Below are positions 1-9,505 of a stretch of DNA of 64,000 nucleotides, piece after piece. The first letter of the stretch is position 1; every line of letters starts with the position of its first letter. The notes under the pieces were generated by a model, which saw only the letters and a list, made by a program, of their open reading frames with translations, did no database searches and was not told the origin of the DNA. The position numbers were made by a program, and so were the translations under genes. Origin of the DNA: Burkholderia ambifaria (GTDB taxonomy: Bacteria > Pseudomonadota > Gammaproteobacteria > Burkholderiales > Burkholderiaceae); contig NZ_LKPJ01000010.1 of NCBI RefSeq assembly GCF_001443045.1, forward strand, positions 1 to 64,000. Reading direction: 5' to 3'.

Positions 1-88
1 GCTTCAGTTTCAGTAGTCACCTCTGGTTTTGCGACGCGAGATACGTGAAGGCATAAACGACTCAACGGCCGGGCAAGTAACCTGACAC

Positions 89-120
89 AAAAAACAGCAC
101 GTCAATGCTGTGGGCTTTTT
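89..120 (-). terminator. Candidate terminator left of ggt
   Basis: A 6-bp stem (ACAGCA at 94-99 and TGCTGT at 106-111) is followed, reading the minus strand, by six T residues (the A run at 89-94). It could end minus-strand transcripts from ggt. A T run at 116-120 makes it weakly bidirectional. The stem is short, so this is tentative. Confidence 0.4.
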
Positions 121-305
121 GAGGTTTGCCCGGCGCGGCTCCCATCATGGGGCGGGATCTTTCCCATCCGCGACCCCGGATAGATTCGAGCAAGTCCACT
201 TCAGGTCAACACTGCCTCGCTTGCAAAAATCGGGCTGACCATAGATTTTCGTTGGCGCGGCTGCTGCGCACGCTGGCGCGCGGCAATCGTCACCCGACCG
301 GATGC

Positions 306-443
306 GCGATCCATTCCAACGCGAAAAGCAAAGCTGAAATCGTCGTGATGGGCATCCTGATCATCGGCGCGATCGCGTGGCTGTTCGATCTCGCGATGCG
401 CGGGGTCGAGCGGCGAATCGTGCCGTGGAAGGGGCGCGGGTGA
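306..443 (+). pseudogene. 3' fragment of an ABC transporter permease (NitT/TauT type)
   Basis: The last 40 or so codons before the TGA at 441-443 encode one hydrophobic helix followed by VERRIVPWKGRG. That is the characteristic C-terminal end of nitrate/sulfonate/taurine-type binding-protein-dependent permeases (TauC/SsuC family). The frame is open upstream to about 126, but the residues before about 306 are unlike any permease: they are Cys- and His-rich with no membrane helices. The five or so N-terminal helices and the EAA loop are absent. No ATPase or binding-protein gene lies beside it in the window. I read it as a decayed remnant and do not think it makes a functional protein. Family assignment rests on recognition of the terminal motif. 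Confidence 0.6.
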
Positions 444-486
444 GGCGAAGCAGGCGGCGCATGCGCGCCGCCGCTGCCGGCCAGGC

Positions 487-2370
487 TCAATCGCCCATCG
501 CGATTCCTTCCCGCCGCGGATCCGCCCCGCCGAACCACACCGTCTGCCCCTGCACGTTCAGCCGCTGGATCCCCTGCAGTCCCGAGTTCATCTCGACGAC
601 CCGCACGTCGTGCCCGCGTCCCTTCAGCCCGTCGACGAGTGCTTCCGACACGCGGCCGCGCTCGAGTTGCGTCGGCCCGTTCATCGACCCGAAGTTCGGC
701 AGCGCGATCGCCTGCTGCATCGTCATCCCCCAGTCGAGCACGCCGACCAGCGCCTTCGCGACGTGGTTGATGATCGCGGGGCCGCCTGCCGAGCCGACGA
801 TCATCGTCACCTGCTTCGTCTTCTGGTCGAACACGAGCTCCGGCGACATCGCCGAGCGCGGCCGCTTGCCCGGCTGCACGCGGTTCGCGACGGGGTGGCC
901 GTTCTCGCTCGACACGAACGAGAAATCGGTGAGCTGGTTGTTCAGCATGAAGCCGCGCACCATCAGCCGCGAACCGAACGCGTCCTCGACGCTGGTCGTC
1001 ATCGACAGCGCCTGCCCGTAGCGATCGACGATCGCGATGTCGGACGTCGACGGCAATTCGGGGCTGCGGTCGTCGGCCAGCGCGAGCGTCGCGCCCTGCG
1101 GCGTGCCGGCCTGCGCGACGCCCATGCTGCTGTCGCCGATCAGGTGCGCGCGCTGCGCGAGATAGGTCTTGTCGGTGAGGCTCGCCCAGCTGCCGCCCGG
1201 CAGCGGCGCGAAATCGGGATCGGCGACGTAGCGCGCGCGGTCCGCATACGCGAGGCGCCCGGCTTCGCTGAACAGGTGCGCGGCGAACGGCGTCGGCTCG
1301 TAGCCGACCTCGTTGCGCACCGGCTTCTGCGCGCCGATCTGCTGCCAGTCCGGCATCGCTTCGAGGATCCCGAGCATCTGCGCGATCGCGAGGCCGCCCG
1401 ACGACGGCGGCGGCATTCCGCACACCACCGAGCGCCGGTAGTCGGCACACAGCGGCGCACGCACCTTCGCCTTGTAGTGCGCGAGATCCTGCAGCGACAG
1501 CAGGCCCGGATTGGTCGGGTGCTTGCGCACCTTCGCGACGATGTCGCGCGCGATCGCGCCGGTGTAGAACGCGTTCGCGCCGCGCTCGGCGACCTGGCGC
1601 AGTACGGTCGCGAGCGCGGGATTCTTCAGCACGGTGCCGGCCGCCTTCGGCGTGCCGTCCGCGTTGTAGAAGTACGCGCGCGCAGCCGGGTCGTTCTTCA
1701 GGTACTTGTCGTTCGCGATCAGCGTCGCGAGCCGCGGGCTGATCGTAAAGCCGTGCTCGGCGAGCCGGATCGCCGGCTGGAACAACCGCCGCCACGGCAG
1801 CTTGCCGTGCGCGCGGTGCGCGGCGTCGAGCATGCGCAGCACGCCCGGCGTGCCGACCGAGCGCCCGCCGACGACGCCTTCGTAGAAGCTCATCGGCTGG
1901 CCGGTCGGGCCGTAGAACAGGCGATCGGTCGCGGCGGCCGGCGCGGTCTCGCGGCCGTCGTACGCCTGCGTTGCACGGCCGTCGAAGTACAGCATGAACG
2001 CACCGCCGCCGAGTCCCGACGATTGCGGCTCGACGAGCGCGAGCACCATCTGCGTCGCGATCGCCGCGTCGATCGCGGTGCCGCCGGCCTTCAGCATGTC
2101 GTAGCCGGCCTGCGTCGCGAGCGGGTTCGCGGCCGCGATCATGAAATGCTGCGAGGTCCAGCCCGGCTTGTCGGTCCAGCCGGACGACTGTTCGGGCGCG
2201 TGAACGCCGGGCAGCGGCACCGCGGCGCCCGATGCGGCGGCGACCGGGACGACGGCGCCCGAGGGCGCGGACGGGGACGTGCAGCCGGCGCTGAAGGTGA
2301 CGAGTGCGACGAGCGCGAGCACGGCGACAGGCGTCCAGGGACGCGAATGCGGACGAATCCGGTCGAACAT
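487..2370 (-). CDS. ggt: Gamma-glutamyltransferase, lipoprotein-type
   Basis: 627 aa, an Ntn-hydrolase that cleaves or transfers the gamma-glutamyl group of glutathione in the periplasm. The N-terminus has a hydrophobic segment ending in a lipobox (FSAGC, Cys30), so the enzyme is probably membrane-tethered. The autocleavage/nucleophile threonine is Thr442 in PSTSD; the usual TTH motif is here TSD, which keeps the first Thr. Downstream, the MLNNQLTDFSF and GSAGGP blocks typical of the small subunit are present. Length fits the family (about 560-630 aa). The ATG has a GAGG Shine-Dalgarno 6 nt upstream. It lies 60 bp downstream of the LysR gene on the same strand and may be co-transcribed with it. 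Confidence 0.93.
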   Translation of the reverse strand: MFDRIRPHSRPWTPVAVLALVALVTFSAGCTSPSAPSGAVVPVAAASGAAVPLPGVHAPEQSSGWTDKPGWTSQHFMIAAANPLATQAGYDMLKAGGTAIDAAIATQMVLALVEPQSSGLGGGAFMLYFDGRATQAYDGRETAPAAATDRLFYGPTGQPMSFYEGVVGGRSVGTPGVLRMLDAAHRAHGKLPWRRLFQPAIRLAEHGFTISPRLATLIANDKYLKNDPAARAYFYNADGTPKAAGTVLKNPALATVLRQVAERGANAFYTGAIARDIVAKVRKHPTNPGLLSLQDLAHYKAKVRAPLCADYRRSVVCGMPPPSSGGLAIAQMLGILEAMPDWQQIGAQKPVRNEVGYEPTPFAAHLFSEAGRLAYADRARYVADPDFAPLPGGSWASLTDKTYLAQRAHLIGDSSMGVAQAGTPQGATLALADDRSPELPSTSDIAIVDRYGQALSMTTSVEDAFGSRLMVRGFMLNNQLTDFSFVSSENGHPVANRVQPGKRPRSAMSPELVFDQKTKQVTMIVGSAGGPAIINHVAKALVGVLDWGMTMQQAIALPNFGSMNGPTQLERGRVSEALVDGLKGRGHDVRVVEMNSGLQGIQRLNVQGQTVWFGGADPRREGIAMGD

Positions 2371-2430
2371 TGAACCCTCGGCAGCTGTGAAATCGAAGGG
2401 GGCGGCGGCGCTTGCGCGGCACGCGGCGCG

Positions 2431-3393
2431 CTATTGTCGCCGCGCGGCCGGCGGATTGTCATCAGACAAGAAACCCTGACGCAGCCCGCCGAGCCCGCCC
2501 CGGCCGGTCTTTCCGGCCTGTTCGAGGATGAACTCTATGAACGTCGAAGTCGCGCGCGTGTGGTGCCGGTTCGGCATGTAGAGCATGTACATGTGCGTGC
2601 CGAAGATGCTGAGCCGGTACGCGTCGAGGGACGTGACGACCGTGCCGCACCGGATGTCGTCCTGCATCACGTAGTCGGGCACGATGCCGACGCCGATCCC
2701 GCCGAGGATCGCCTGGCGCAGGAACAGGAAGTTCTCCGAAATCAGCGTGGGCTCGAGCAGCACCTCGTGGCGCTCGTCGCCGAGATACGCGGCGATTCTG
2801 AGCTGCCGCCCCATCACCGTCGCGGTGACGACCGGCGCGGCGGCCAGCGCGCCGAGGCTCGCCGGCATCCCGTGCGCGGCCGCGAACGCAGCCGACGCGC
2901 ACGCGACGTAGCGCACCGCGCCCATGTCGCGTGCGACGAGGTTCTGCGGCGGCTCCGGCATCACGCGCACCGCGATGTCGATCTCGTCGCGCATCAGGTC
3001 TTCCACGCGATTCTCGAACACCACGTCGAGCACGATGCCCGGATGCAGCCGCTTGAACGCGAGCAGCCAGTCGGACATCACCATCTGCCCGTAGCCGCTC
3101 GGCACCGACAGCCGCACGCGGCCCTGCAGGTCCTGGCCGAGCGTCGTCACCGATTCCTGCGCGGCGAGCAGCTCGTTGCGGATGCGCCGGCCGTGCTCGT
3201 ACAGCTTCAGCCCGATCTCGGTCGGCTCGATGCGGCGCGTCGTGCGGCGCACGAGCTGCTGGCCGATCGAGCGTTCGAGCTGGTTCAGCCGGTAGCTGAC
3301 GTTCGCGCGGCTCATCTTGAGCCGCTGCGCGGCCTTGCTCAGATTGCCCGCGTCGAGGATCTCGACGAGCAGCGTCAGCGCGTTCAGGTCCAT
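2431..3393 (-). CDS. LysR family transcriptional regulator
   Basis: 320 aa. The N-terminal winged helix-turn-helix (about residues 1-65, with LSKAAQRLKMSRANVSYRLNQLE as its core, written here as LSKAAQRLKM then SRANVSYRLNQLE) and the following effector-binding domain are those of LysR-type regulators. The gene is divergent from the acyl-CoA oxidation operon starting at 3655, the usual arrangement for a regulator and its target, and a perfect palindrome lies between them at 3452-3470. It is also followed on the same strand by ggt, so ggt could be a second target or a simple neighbour. The effector cannot be told from sequence. Confidence 0.9.
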   Translation of the reverse strand: MDLNALTLLVEILDAGNLSKAAQRLKMSRANVSYRLNQLERSIGQQLVRRTTRRIEPTEIGLKLYEHGRRIRNELLAAQESVTTLGQDLQGRVRLSVPSGYGQMVMSDWLLAFKRLHPGIVLDVVFENRVEDLMRDEIDIAVRVMPEPPQNLVARDMGAVRYVACASAAFAAAHGMPASLGALAAAPVVTATVMGRQLRIAAYLGDERHEVLLEPTLISENFLFLRQAILGGIGVGIVPDYVMQDDIRCGTVVTSLDAYRLSIFGTHMYMLYMPNRHHTRATSTFIEFILEQAGKTGRGGLGGLRQGFLSDDNPPAARRQ

Positions 3394-3451
3394 GCCTGGT
3401 GTCTCCTGATCCGTCCCGCTTAACAGCGCGAAGCGGTTCGAAAGCGTTCAA

Positions 3452-3470
3452 TGTCAAGTCAGACTTGACA
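3452..3470. promoter_or_regulatory. Palindromic operator candidate between lysR and the acyl-CoA operon
   Basis: TGTCAAGT-CAG-ACTTGACA is an exact inverted repeat of two 8-bp arms. It begins about 58 bp upstream of the LysR start and ends about 185 bp before the first gene of the divergent operon. It contains the T-N11-A pattern expected of LysR-type operators. Binding by the adjacent regulator is inference. Confidence 0.6.
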
Positions 3471-3502
3471 GCTTGTAAAGGCGTGCGGGAATTGTCAATG
3501 AA

Positions 3503-3518
3503 TCTCGATCAATCGAGA
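3503..3518. repeat. Inverted repeat in the lysR/operon intergenic region
   Basis: TCTCGAT-CA-ATCGAGA, a perfect 7-bp inverted repeat, lies 33 bp from the larger palindrome and closer to the acyl-CoA operon. It could be a second (activation) site or a leader hairpin. The remaining 3519-3654 is GC-rich and shows only the AAGGAGA Shine-Dalgarno at 3644-3650. Confidence 0.4.
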
Positions 3519-3654
3519 ATCGAGTCATGCCCGGCGTACCGCCGGATCTTGTCCCGCTCCGTGCGGGACCGGGGCGGACGCCCCGGCGCCGCCCGCGCTG
3601 CCGCGACGCACGCACCCGGTGCCGGCGCGCCCGCCGCCGCGTCAAGGAGACACG

Positions 3655-5787
3655 ATGAACTCACCTGCTTCCCCCGATCACCCGGCCGGCACTGTCACGC
3701 GCGAACGGCGCGACAAGGTGCTCGTGGTCACGATCGACCATCCGCCCGTCAACGCGCTGTCCGCCGACGTGCGGCGCGGCCTGGCCGACGCGATCGACGC
3801 CGCGCAAGCCGACGACGCGATCCGCGCGGTGCTGATCGTCGGCGCGGGCCGCAACTTCATCGCGGGCGCCGACATCCGCGAATTCGGCAAGCCGATCGTG
3901 CCGCCGTCGCTGCCCGACGTGTGCGAGCGCATCGAATCGGGCGCGAAACCGGTCGTGGTCGCGCTGCACGGCGCGACGCTCGGCGGCGGCCTCGAAGTCG
4001 CGCTCGCCGCGCATTACCGGCTCGCTGTGCCCGGCGCGAAGCTCGGGCTGCCCGAAGTCACGCTCGGCCTGCTGCCCGGTGCGGGCGGCACGCAGCGCGC
4101 GCCGCGCCTGATCGGTGCGAAGGCCGCGCTCGACCTGATGCTGACGGGCCGTCATGCAAGCGCCGACGAAGCGCTCGCGCTCGGCCTCGTCGACCGCGTT
4201 GCGCACAGCGACGACACGCTCGCCGAAGGCCTCGCGTACGCGCAGGAACTCGTGTCGCTCGGCGCACCGGTGCGCCGCACGCGCGATGCGAAGGGGCTGG
4301 CCGACCGCGCGGCCGCGCAGGCCGCGATCGATGCGGCGCGTGCGGAGCTGCCGAAGAAATCGCGTGGCCTGTTCTCGCCCGCGAAGATCGTCGACGCGGT
4401 CGAGGCCGCGCTCACGCAGTCGTTCGACGCGGGGATGAAGCTCGAGCGCAGCCTGTTCCTGCAATGTATCGACAGCCCGCAGCGCGCGGGCCTCGTGCAC
4501 GCGTTCTTCGCGGAACGCGAGGCCGCGAAGGCCCCCGAGGCGCGCCGCGCGAGCGCGCGTCCGGTCGAACGGATCGGCGTGGTCGGCGGCGGCACGATGG
4601 GTGCGGGCATCGCGGTCGCGGCGCTCGATGCCGGGCTGCCGGTGACGATGATCGAACGCGACGAAGCGTCGCTCGCGCGCGGCCGTGCGCACGTCGAGAA
4701 GGTGTACGACGGTCTCGTCGCGAAGGGGCGGATGACGCCGGCCGCGCACGCGGCGCGCCTTGCGCGCTTCAAGGGCAGCACGTCGTACGACGCGCTCGCG
4801 CAGGCCGACGTCGTGATCGAGGCCGTGTTCGAGGACATGGCCGTGAAGAAAGCCGTGTTCGCCGAACTCGCGCGCGCGTGCAAGCCGGGCGCGGTGCTCG
4901 CGACCAACACGTCGTATCTCGACATCGACGAGCTGGCTGCCAGCATCGACCGGCCGGCCGACGTGATCGGCCTGCATTTCTTCTCGCCGGCCAACGTGAT
5001 GAAGCTGCTCGAGATCGTCGTGCCGGCGCGCGTGAGTGCGGAGGTCGTCGCGACTGTGTTCGCGCTCGCGAAGCAGCTGAAGAAGACGCCGGTGCGCGCG
5101 GGCGTGTGCGACGGCTTCATCGGCAACCGGATCCTCGCGGTCTACCGCACTGCGGCCGACTACCTGATGGAAGACGGCGCGTCGCCGTACCAGATCGATC
5201 GCGTGGTGCGCGAATTCGGCTTCCCGATGGGGCCGTTCCAGGTCGTCGACCTCGCGGGCGGCGACATCGGCTGGGCGACCCGCAAGCGCCGCGCGGCGAC
5301 GCGCGACCCGCATGCGCGCTACGTGGAGATTTCCGACCGGCTGTGCGAGCGCGGCTGGTTCGGGCAGAAGACGGCGCGTGGCTACTACCTGTATCCGGAC
5401 GGCGCGCGCGCCGGCACGCCGGACCCGGAAGTCGAGGCGATCGTCGCCGACGAGCGCGCGAAGAAGGGCATCACACCGCGCACGTTCACCGACGACGAGA
5501 TCCTGCGCCGCTACCTCGCCGCGATGATCAACGAAGGCGCGAACGTCGTGCACGAGAAGATCGCGCTGCGCCCGCTCGATGTCGACGCGGTGTTCCTGTA
5601 CGGCTACGGCTTCCCACGCTATCGCGGCGGCCCGATGCACTACGCGGACACGGTCGGCCTCGCGAACGTGCTGGCCGACATCCGCGCGTTCGCGAAGGAG
5701 GATCCACTGTTCTGGAAGCCTTCGCCGCTGATCGTCGACCTCGTCGCGCGCGGCGCGGATTTCGCGAGCCTGAACCACATCGACTGA
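3655..5787 (+). CDS. Fused enoyl-CoA hydratase / 3-hydroxyacyl-CoA dehydrogenase (FadJ/PimF-like)
   Basis: 710 aa from the ATG at 3655, chosen because AAGGAGA lies 4 nt upstream; the longer frame from 3619 has no such site. The N-terminal crotonase domain (about 1-290) carries both catalytic glutamates, in GGGLEVALA and [18 protein letters not shown]. It is joined to an NAD-binding 3-hydroxyacyl-CoA dehydrogenase ([11 protein letters not shown]; catalytic His in [12 protein letters not shown]) with a duplicated C-terminal dimerisation domain. It performs the hydration and second oxidation of beta-oxidation. First gene of an operon with two acyl-CoA dehydrogenases and a CoA-transferase. The set resembles pimeloyl-CoA (pim) dicarboxylate degradation more than plain fatty-acid oxidation; no thiolase is present here. 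Confidence 0.92.
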   Translation: MNSPASPDHPAGTVTRERRDKVLVVTIDHPPVNALSADVRRGLADAIDAAQADDAIRAVLIVGAGRNFIAGADIREFGKPIVPPSLPDVCERIESGAKPVVVALHGATLGGGLEVALAAHYRLAVPGAKLGLPEVTLGLLPGAGGTQRAPRLIGAKAALDLMLTGRHASADEALALGLVDRVAHSDDTLAEGLAYAQELVSLGAPVRRTRDAKGLADRAAAQAAIDAARAELPKKSRGLFSPAKIVDAVEAALTQSFDAGMKLERSLFLQCIDSPQRAGLVHAFFAEREAAKAPEARRASARPVERIGVVGGGTMGAGIAVAALDAGLPVTMIERDEASLARGRAHVEKVYDGLVAKGRMTPAAHAARLARFKGSTSYDALAQADVVIEAVFEDMAVKKAVFAELARACKPGAVLATNTSYLDIDELAASIDRPADVIGLHFFSPANVMKLLEIVVPARVSAEVVATVFALAKQLKKTPVRAGVCDGFIGNRILAVYRTAADYLMEDGASPYQIDRVVREFGFPMGPFQVVDLAGGDIGWATRKRRAATRDPHARYVEISDRLCERGWFGQKTARGYYLYPDGARAGTPDPEVEAIVADERAKKGITPRTFTDDEILRRYLAAMINEGANVVHEKIALRPLDVDAVFLYGYGFPRYRGGPMHYADTVGLANVLADIRAFAKEDPLFWKPSPLIVDLVARGADFASLNHID

Positions 5788-5816
5788 ACGTCAACCGCAT
5801 TCGCCACGGACCGAAG

Positions 5817-7025
5817 ATGGACCTCGATTTCACTCCCGAAGAGGAAGCCTTCCGCACGGAAGTGCAGCGCTTCCTGCAAGCCGAACTGCCCGAGCGCATC
5901 GCGCGCAAGGTGAAGGGCGGCCTGCATCTGACGCGCGACGACATGCGCGAATGGCACGCGATCCTGAATGCGCGCGGCTGGCTCGCGAGCCACTGGCCGC
6001 GCGAATACGGCGGCCCCGGCTGGAGCGTCGCGCAGAAGTTCCTGTTCGACAACGAATGCGCGCTCGCGGGCGCGCCGCGCATCGTGCCGTTCGGCGTGAA
6101 CATGCTCGGCCCCGTGCTGATCAAGTACGGCAGCGAAGCGCAGAAGCGCCGCTGGCTGCCGCGCATCCTCGACGGCAGCGACTGGTGGTGCCAGGGTTAT
6201 TCGGAACCGGGCGCCGGTTCCGACCTCGCTTCGGTGAAGACGAGCGCGGTGCGGCGCGTGGACGCGCAGGGCGAGCACTATGTCGTGAATGGCCAGAAGA
6301 CGTGGACCACGCTCGGCCACTACGCGAACATGATCTTCTGCCTCGTGCGCACCGCGACCGACGTACGCAAGCAGGAGGGCATCAGCTTCCTGCTGATCGA
6401 CATGAACACGCCAGGTGTCGAAGTGCGCCCGATCATCACGCTCGACGGCGAGCATGAGGTCAACGAAGTGTTCTTCACCGACGTGCGCGTGCCCGTTGAG
6501 AACCTGGTCGGCGAAGAGAACCGCGGCTGGACCTGCGCGAAATACCTGCTCACGTACGAGCGCACCAACATCGCCGGGATCGGCTTCTCGACGGCCGCGC
6601 TCGAGCGGCTGCGCGCGGTCGCCGCGAAGGTCAAGAAGAACGGCCGGCCGCTCGCGGACGATCCGTTCTTCGCGGCACGCGTCGCGCGCGTCGAGATCGA
6701 GCTCGAGAACATGCGCACGACCAACCTGCGCGTGCTGGCCGCGGTCGCGGGCGGCGGCGTGCCGGGCGCGGAAAGCTCGATGCTGAAGATCCGCGGCACG
6801 CAGATCCGCCAGGAGATCGCCGCGCTGATGCGCCGCGCGATGGGGCCGTATGCGCAGCCGTTCATCGACGATGCGCTCGACGCCGACCACGACAGCGAGC
6901 CGGTCGGCCCGGACGAAGCCGCGAGCGCCGCGCAGCAGTACTTCAACAACCGCAAGCTGTCGATCTTCGGCGGCTCGAACGAGATCCAGAAGAACATCAT
7001 CGCGAAGATGATGCTCGGGCTGTAA
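5817..7025 (+). CDS. Acyl-CoA dehydrogenase, pimeloyl-CoA dehydrogenase large-subunit type
   Basis: 402 aa, flavin-dependent oxidation of an acyl-CoA to the trans-2-enoyl-CoA. The family signature is clear: N-terminal helical domain, middle beta domain with GYSEPGAGSDLASV and NGQKTWTT, and C-terminal helices ending in FGGSNEIQKNIIAKMMLG. The start at 5817 gives MDLDFTPEEEAFR, the normal N-terminus of the family. A C-terminal insert (PFIDDALDADHDSEPVG) is like that of large subunits that pair with a second, divergent dehydrogenase, and such a gene follows 14 bp later. Substrate (dicarboxyl- or branched acyl-CoA) is inferred from the pairing only. Confidence 0.9.
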   Translation: MDLDFTPEEEAFRTEVQRFLQAELPERIARKVKGGLHLTRDDMREWHAILNARGWLASHWPREYGGPGWSVAQKFLFDNECALAGAPRIVPFGVNMLGPVLIKYGSEAQKRRWLPRILDGSDWWCQGYSEPGAGSDLASVKTSAVRRVDAQGEHYVVNGQKTWTTLGHYANMIFCLVRTATDVRKQEGISFLLIDMNTPGVEVRPIITLDGEHEVNEVFFTDVRVPVENLVGEENRGWTCAKYLLTYERTNIAGIGFSTAALERLRAVAAKVKKNGRPLADDPFFAARVARVEIELENMRTTNLRVLAAVAGGGVPGAESSMLKIRGTQIRQEIAALMRRAMGPYAQPFIDDALDADHDSEPVGPDEAASAAQQYFNNRKLSIFGGSNEIQKNIIAKMMLGL

Positions 7026-7039
7026 CGAGGGACGCGACG

Positions 7040-8176
7040 ATGGATTTCCAGCACACAGAAGACCGCCGGATGCTGGCGGACACGTTGAACCGCTTCATCG
7101 CCGAACGGTACGCGTTCCCGGTGCGCGAGCGCATCGCGCAGTCGGCCGAAGGATTCGATCGCGCGATGTGGCAGCGCTTCGCGGCGCTCGGTGCAGTCGG
7201 CGCGCTGTTTGCCGAAGCCGACGGCGGCTTCGGCGGCGCGGGCTTCGACATCGCCGTGGTGTTCGAATGCCTCGGGCGCGGGCTCGTCGTCGAGCCGTTC
7301 CTCGGCACGCTGCTCGCCGGACGCGCGCTGTCGCTCGCCGGTGGCGACGCGCATCGCGAGCGGCTGTCCGCACTGATCGACGGCAGCGCGAGCGCCGCAT
7401 TCGCGCACGACGAACCTGGCTCGCACTACGAACTGACGACCGTGCGCACGCGTGCCGAGCGCTCCGGCGACGGCTGGGTGCTGACGGGCGCGAAGGGGGT
7501 GGTCGACCAGGCCGCGCAGGCGGCGTTCTTCGTCGTCAGCGCGCGTGTGTCCGGTGATGACGACGACGCAGCCGGCATCGGCCTGTTCGTCGTGCCGGCC
7601 GACGCGCCGGGCGTGTCGCTGCGCGACTACAGGAAGATCGACGGCGGCCGCGCGGCCGAAGTGCGCTTCGAGCGCGTCGTGCTGCCGGCCGATGCCGCGC
7701 TCGGCGCGCACGACGGCGAAGCCGGTGCGGCGCTGCTCGAACGCGTGCTTGGCTACGGGCTGCTCGCGCTGTCGGCGGAGGCGCTCGGGGCGATGGATGT
7801 CGCGAAGGAAGCGACGCTCGAGTATCTGCGCACGCGCAAGCAGTTCGGCGTGCCGATCGGCAGCTTCCAGGCGCTGCAGCACCGGATGGCAGATGTGCTG
7901 CTCGAAGTCGAGCAGGCGCGCTCGGCGGTGATCAACGCGGCCGCGCAGCTCGACGCGCCGCGCGCGGTGCGCGAGCGCGCGCTCGCGGCGGCGAAGTACA
8001 CGATCGGCCGGATCGGCACGCTCGTCGCCGAGGAAAGCATCCAGCTGCACGGCGGGATCGGGATGACGTGGGAGCTGCCGCTGTCGCACTACGCGAAGCG
8101 GCTCGTGATGATCGACCACCAGCTCGGCGACGAGGATCACCATCTCGCGCGCTATATCGCGCTGTCGAAACAGTAA
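7040..8176 (+). CDS. Acyl-CoA dehydrogenase, pimeloyl-CoA dehydrogenase small-subunit type
   Basis: 378 aa, an acyl-CoA dehydrogenase homologue that is clearly diverged from the preceding gene. It starts MDFQHTEDRRMLADTLNRF and ends with LHGGIGMTWELPLSHYAKR, a typical C-terminal FAD/substrate block. The middle domain is less conserved than in the large subunit. Paired unequal dehydrogenases of this kind (PimC/PimD style) act as heteromers on CoA esters such as pimeloyl-CoA or steroid side chains. The gene is tightly coupled, 14 bp downstream of its partner and 30 bp before the CoA-transferase. Confidence 0.88.
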   Translation: MDFQHTEDRRMLADTLNRFIAERYAFPVRERIAQSAEGFDRAMWQRFAALGAVGALFAEADGGFGGAGFDIAVVFECLGRGLVVEPFLGTLLAGRALSLAGGDAHRERLSALIDGSASAAFAHDEPGSHYELTTVRTRAERSGDGWVLTGAKGVVDQAAQAAFFVVSARVSGDDDDAAGIGLFVVPADAPGVSLRDYRKIDGGRAAEVRFERVVLPADAALGAHDGEAGAALLERVLGYGLLALSAEALGAMDVAKEATLEYLRTRKQFGVPIGSFQALQHRMADVLLEVEQARSAVINAAAQLDAPRAVRERALAAAKYTIGRIGTLVAEESIQLHGGIGMTWELPLSHYAKRLVMIDHQLGDEDHHLARYIALSKQ

Positions 8177-8206
8177 AGGCGGACCACGCGAATGGAGGAG
8201 ACAAGG

Positions 8207-9412
8207 ATGATGAACGAAGCGCGCGCGCTGCCGCTGGCCGGCGTGAAGGTGCTCGATTTCTCGCGCGTGCTCGCGGGTCCGTGGAGCGCGATGGTGCTCG
8301 CCGATTTCGGCGCGGACGTGATCAAGGTCGAGCATCCGGCGCGCGGCGACGACACGCGCGACTGGGGGCTGCGGATCGGCGAGACCGAGACGACCTACTT
8401 CAACAGCGTGAACCGCAGCAAGCGGTCGATCTGCGTCGACCTGCAGACGGAAGCCGGGCAGCGCATCGCGCGCGAGCTGGCCGCGCAGGCCGACGTGCTG
8501 ATCCACAACTTCAAGTCCGGCGGCGCGGAAAAGCTCGGGCTCGGCTACGACGCGCTGGCCGAGCTGAATCCGCGGCTCGTGCATTGCGCGATCTCCGGCT
8601 ACGACCGGTCGGGCCCGGAGGCCGCGCGGCCCGGCTACGACCTCGTCGTGCAGGGCGAGGCCGGGTTGATGGCGCTGAACGGCGAAGCCGGCCAGCCGCC
8701 GCTGAAGTTCGGCGTCGCGGCGGTCGACCTGTTCACCGGCATGTATTCGGCGCAGGCGATCCTCGCCGCGTTGTACGAGCGCCATGCGACGGGGCGCGGT
8801 CGCCGCATCGAGATGGCGCTGTTCGACTGCGGGCTGATGATCACCGCGTACTACGGGCTCGACGCGCTGCTGATGGGCGAGGATCCGCCGCGCTACGGCA
8901 ACGCGCATCCGTCGATCGTGCCGTACGGCGTGTTCGATGCGGCCGACGGCCCGCTCGTGATCACGGTCGGCAACAACGCGCAGTTCGCACGCTTTTGCGA
9001 CGCGATCGAGCGGCCCGACCTCGCCGCGGACGCACGCTACAAGACCAACCTCGGCCGCTCCGAGAATCGCGCGGAGCTGCTGCCGGAGATCCGCCGCGAA
9101 CTCGGCCGCCGGCCGCGCGCGACGCTGCTCGCGGCGCTCGCCGATGCGGGCATTCCGTGCGGCGAAGTGCTCGGGCTGCACGAAGCGCTGAAGTCGGAAC
9201 GTGCGACGAGCGCGGGGCTCGTCACGCGGCAGCCGCACCCGGTCGCGGGCGGCGTCGACGTGCTCGCGCCACCGTACCGCTTCGACGGCGCACGCTTGCC
9301 GGTGCGCGGTGCGCCGCCGGTGCTCGGCGCCGATACGGACGACGTGCTCGGCGGCTGGCTCGGGTTGTCGGCGCAGGAACTGGCGCGGCTGCGTGCGGAC
9401 CGAATCGTGTAG
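8207..9412 (+). CDS. CaiB/BaiF family (type III) CoA-transferase
   Basis: 401 aa. It moves CoA between carboxylic acids and so would activate the operon's substrate without ATP. The N-terminus LPLAGVKVLDFSRVLAGPW and the following NFKSGGAEKLGLGYD and GYDRSGPEAARPGYD blocks are typical of the family; the catalytic Asp is expected in the latter region. Start at ATG 8207 is preferred because GGAGGAG ends 7 nt before it; an upstream in-frame ATG at 8192 overlaps that site. Last gene of the operon begun at 3655. Confidence 0.9.
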   Translation: MMNEARALPLAGVKVLDFSRVLAGPWSAMVLADFGADVIKVEHPARGDDTRDWGLRIGETETTYFNSVNRSKRSICVDLQTEAGQRIARELAAQADVLIHNFKSGGAEKLGLGYDALAELNPRLVHCAISGYDRSGPEAARPGYDLVVQGEAGLMALNGEAGQPPLKFGVAAVDLFTGMYSAQAILAALYERHATGRGRRIEMALFDCGLMITAYYGLDALLMGEDPPRYGNAHPSIVPYGVFDAADGPLVITVGNNAQFARFCDAIERPDLAADARYKTNLGRSENRAELLPEIRRELGRRPRATLLAALADAGIPCGEVLGLHEALKSERATSAGLVTRQPHPVAGGVDVLAPPYRFDGARLPVRGAPPVLGADTDDVLGGWLGLSAQELARLRADRIV

Positions 9413-9505
9413 ATCGCTTTTGCCGCCGCGGCGCGGGCGGGGAGTCGACGCGCGCCGACCATTCCACAAAACCCTCTCGCAATGACGAGTTGATCGCCCT
9501 GCGGG

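Noticed and set aside
1..88. Possible insertion sequence or riboswitch at the left edge
   Set aside because: No transposase, terminal repeat or recognisable riboswitch fold is visible in this short stretch; the flank is outside the window.
3399..7025. A 1208-codon open frame on the plus strand spanning two genes
   Set aside because: Its first two thirds are Arg-rich out-of-frame sequence over the hydratase/dehydrogenase gene; only the part from 5817 is a real protein.
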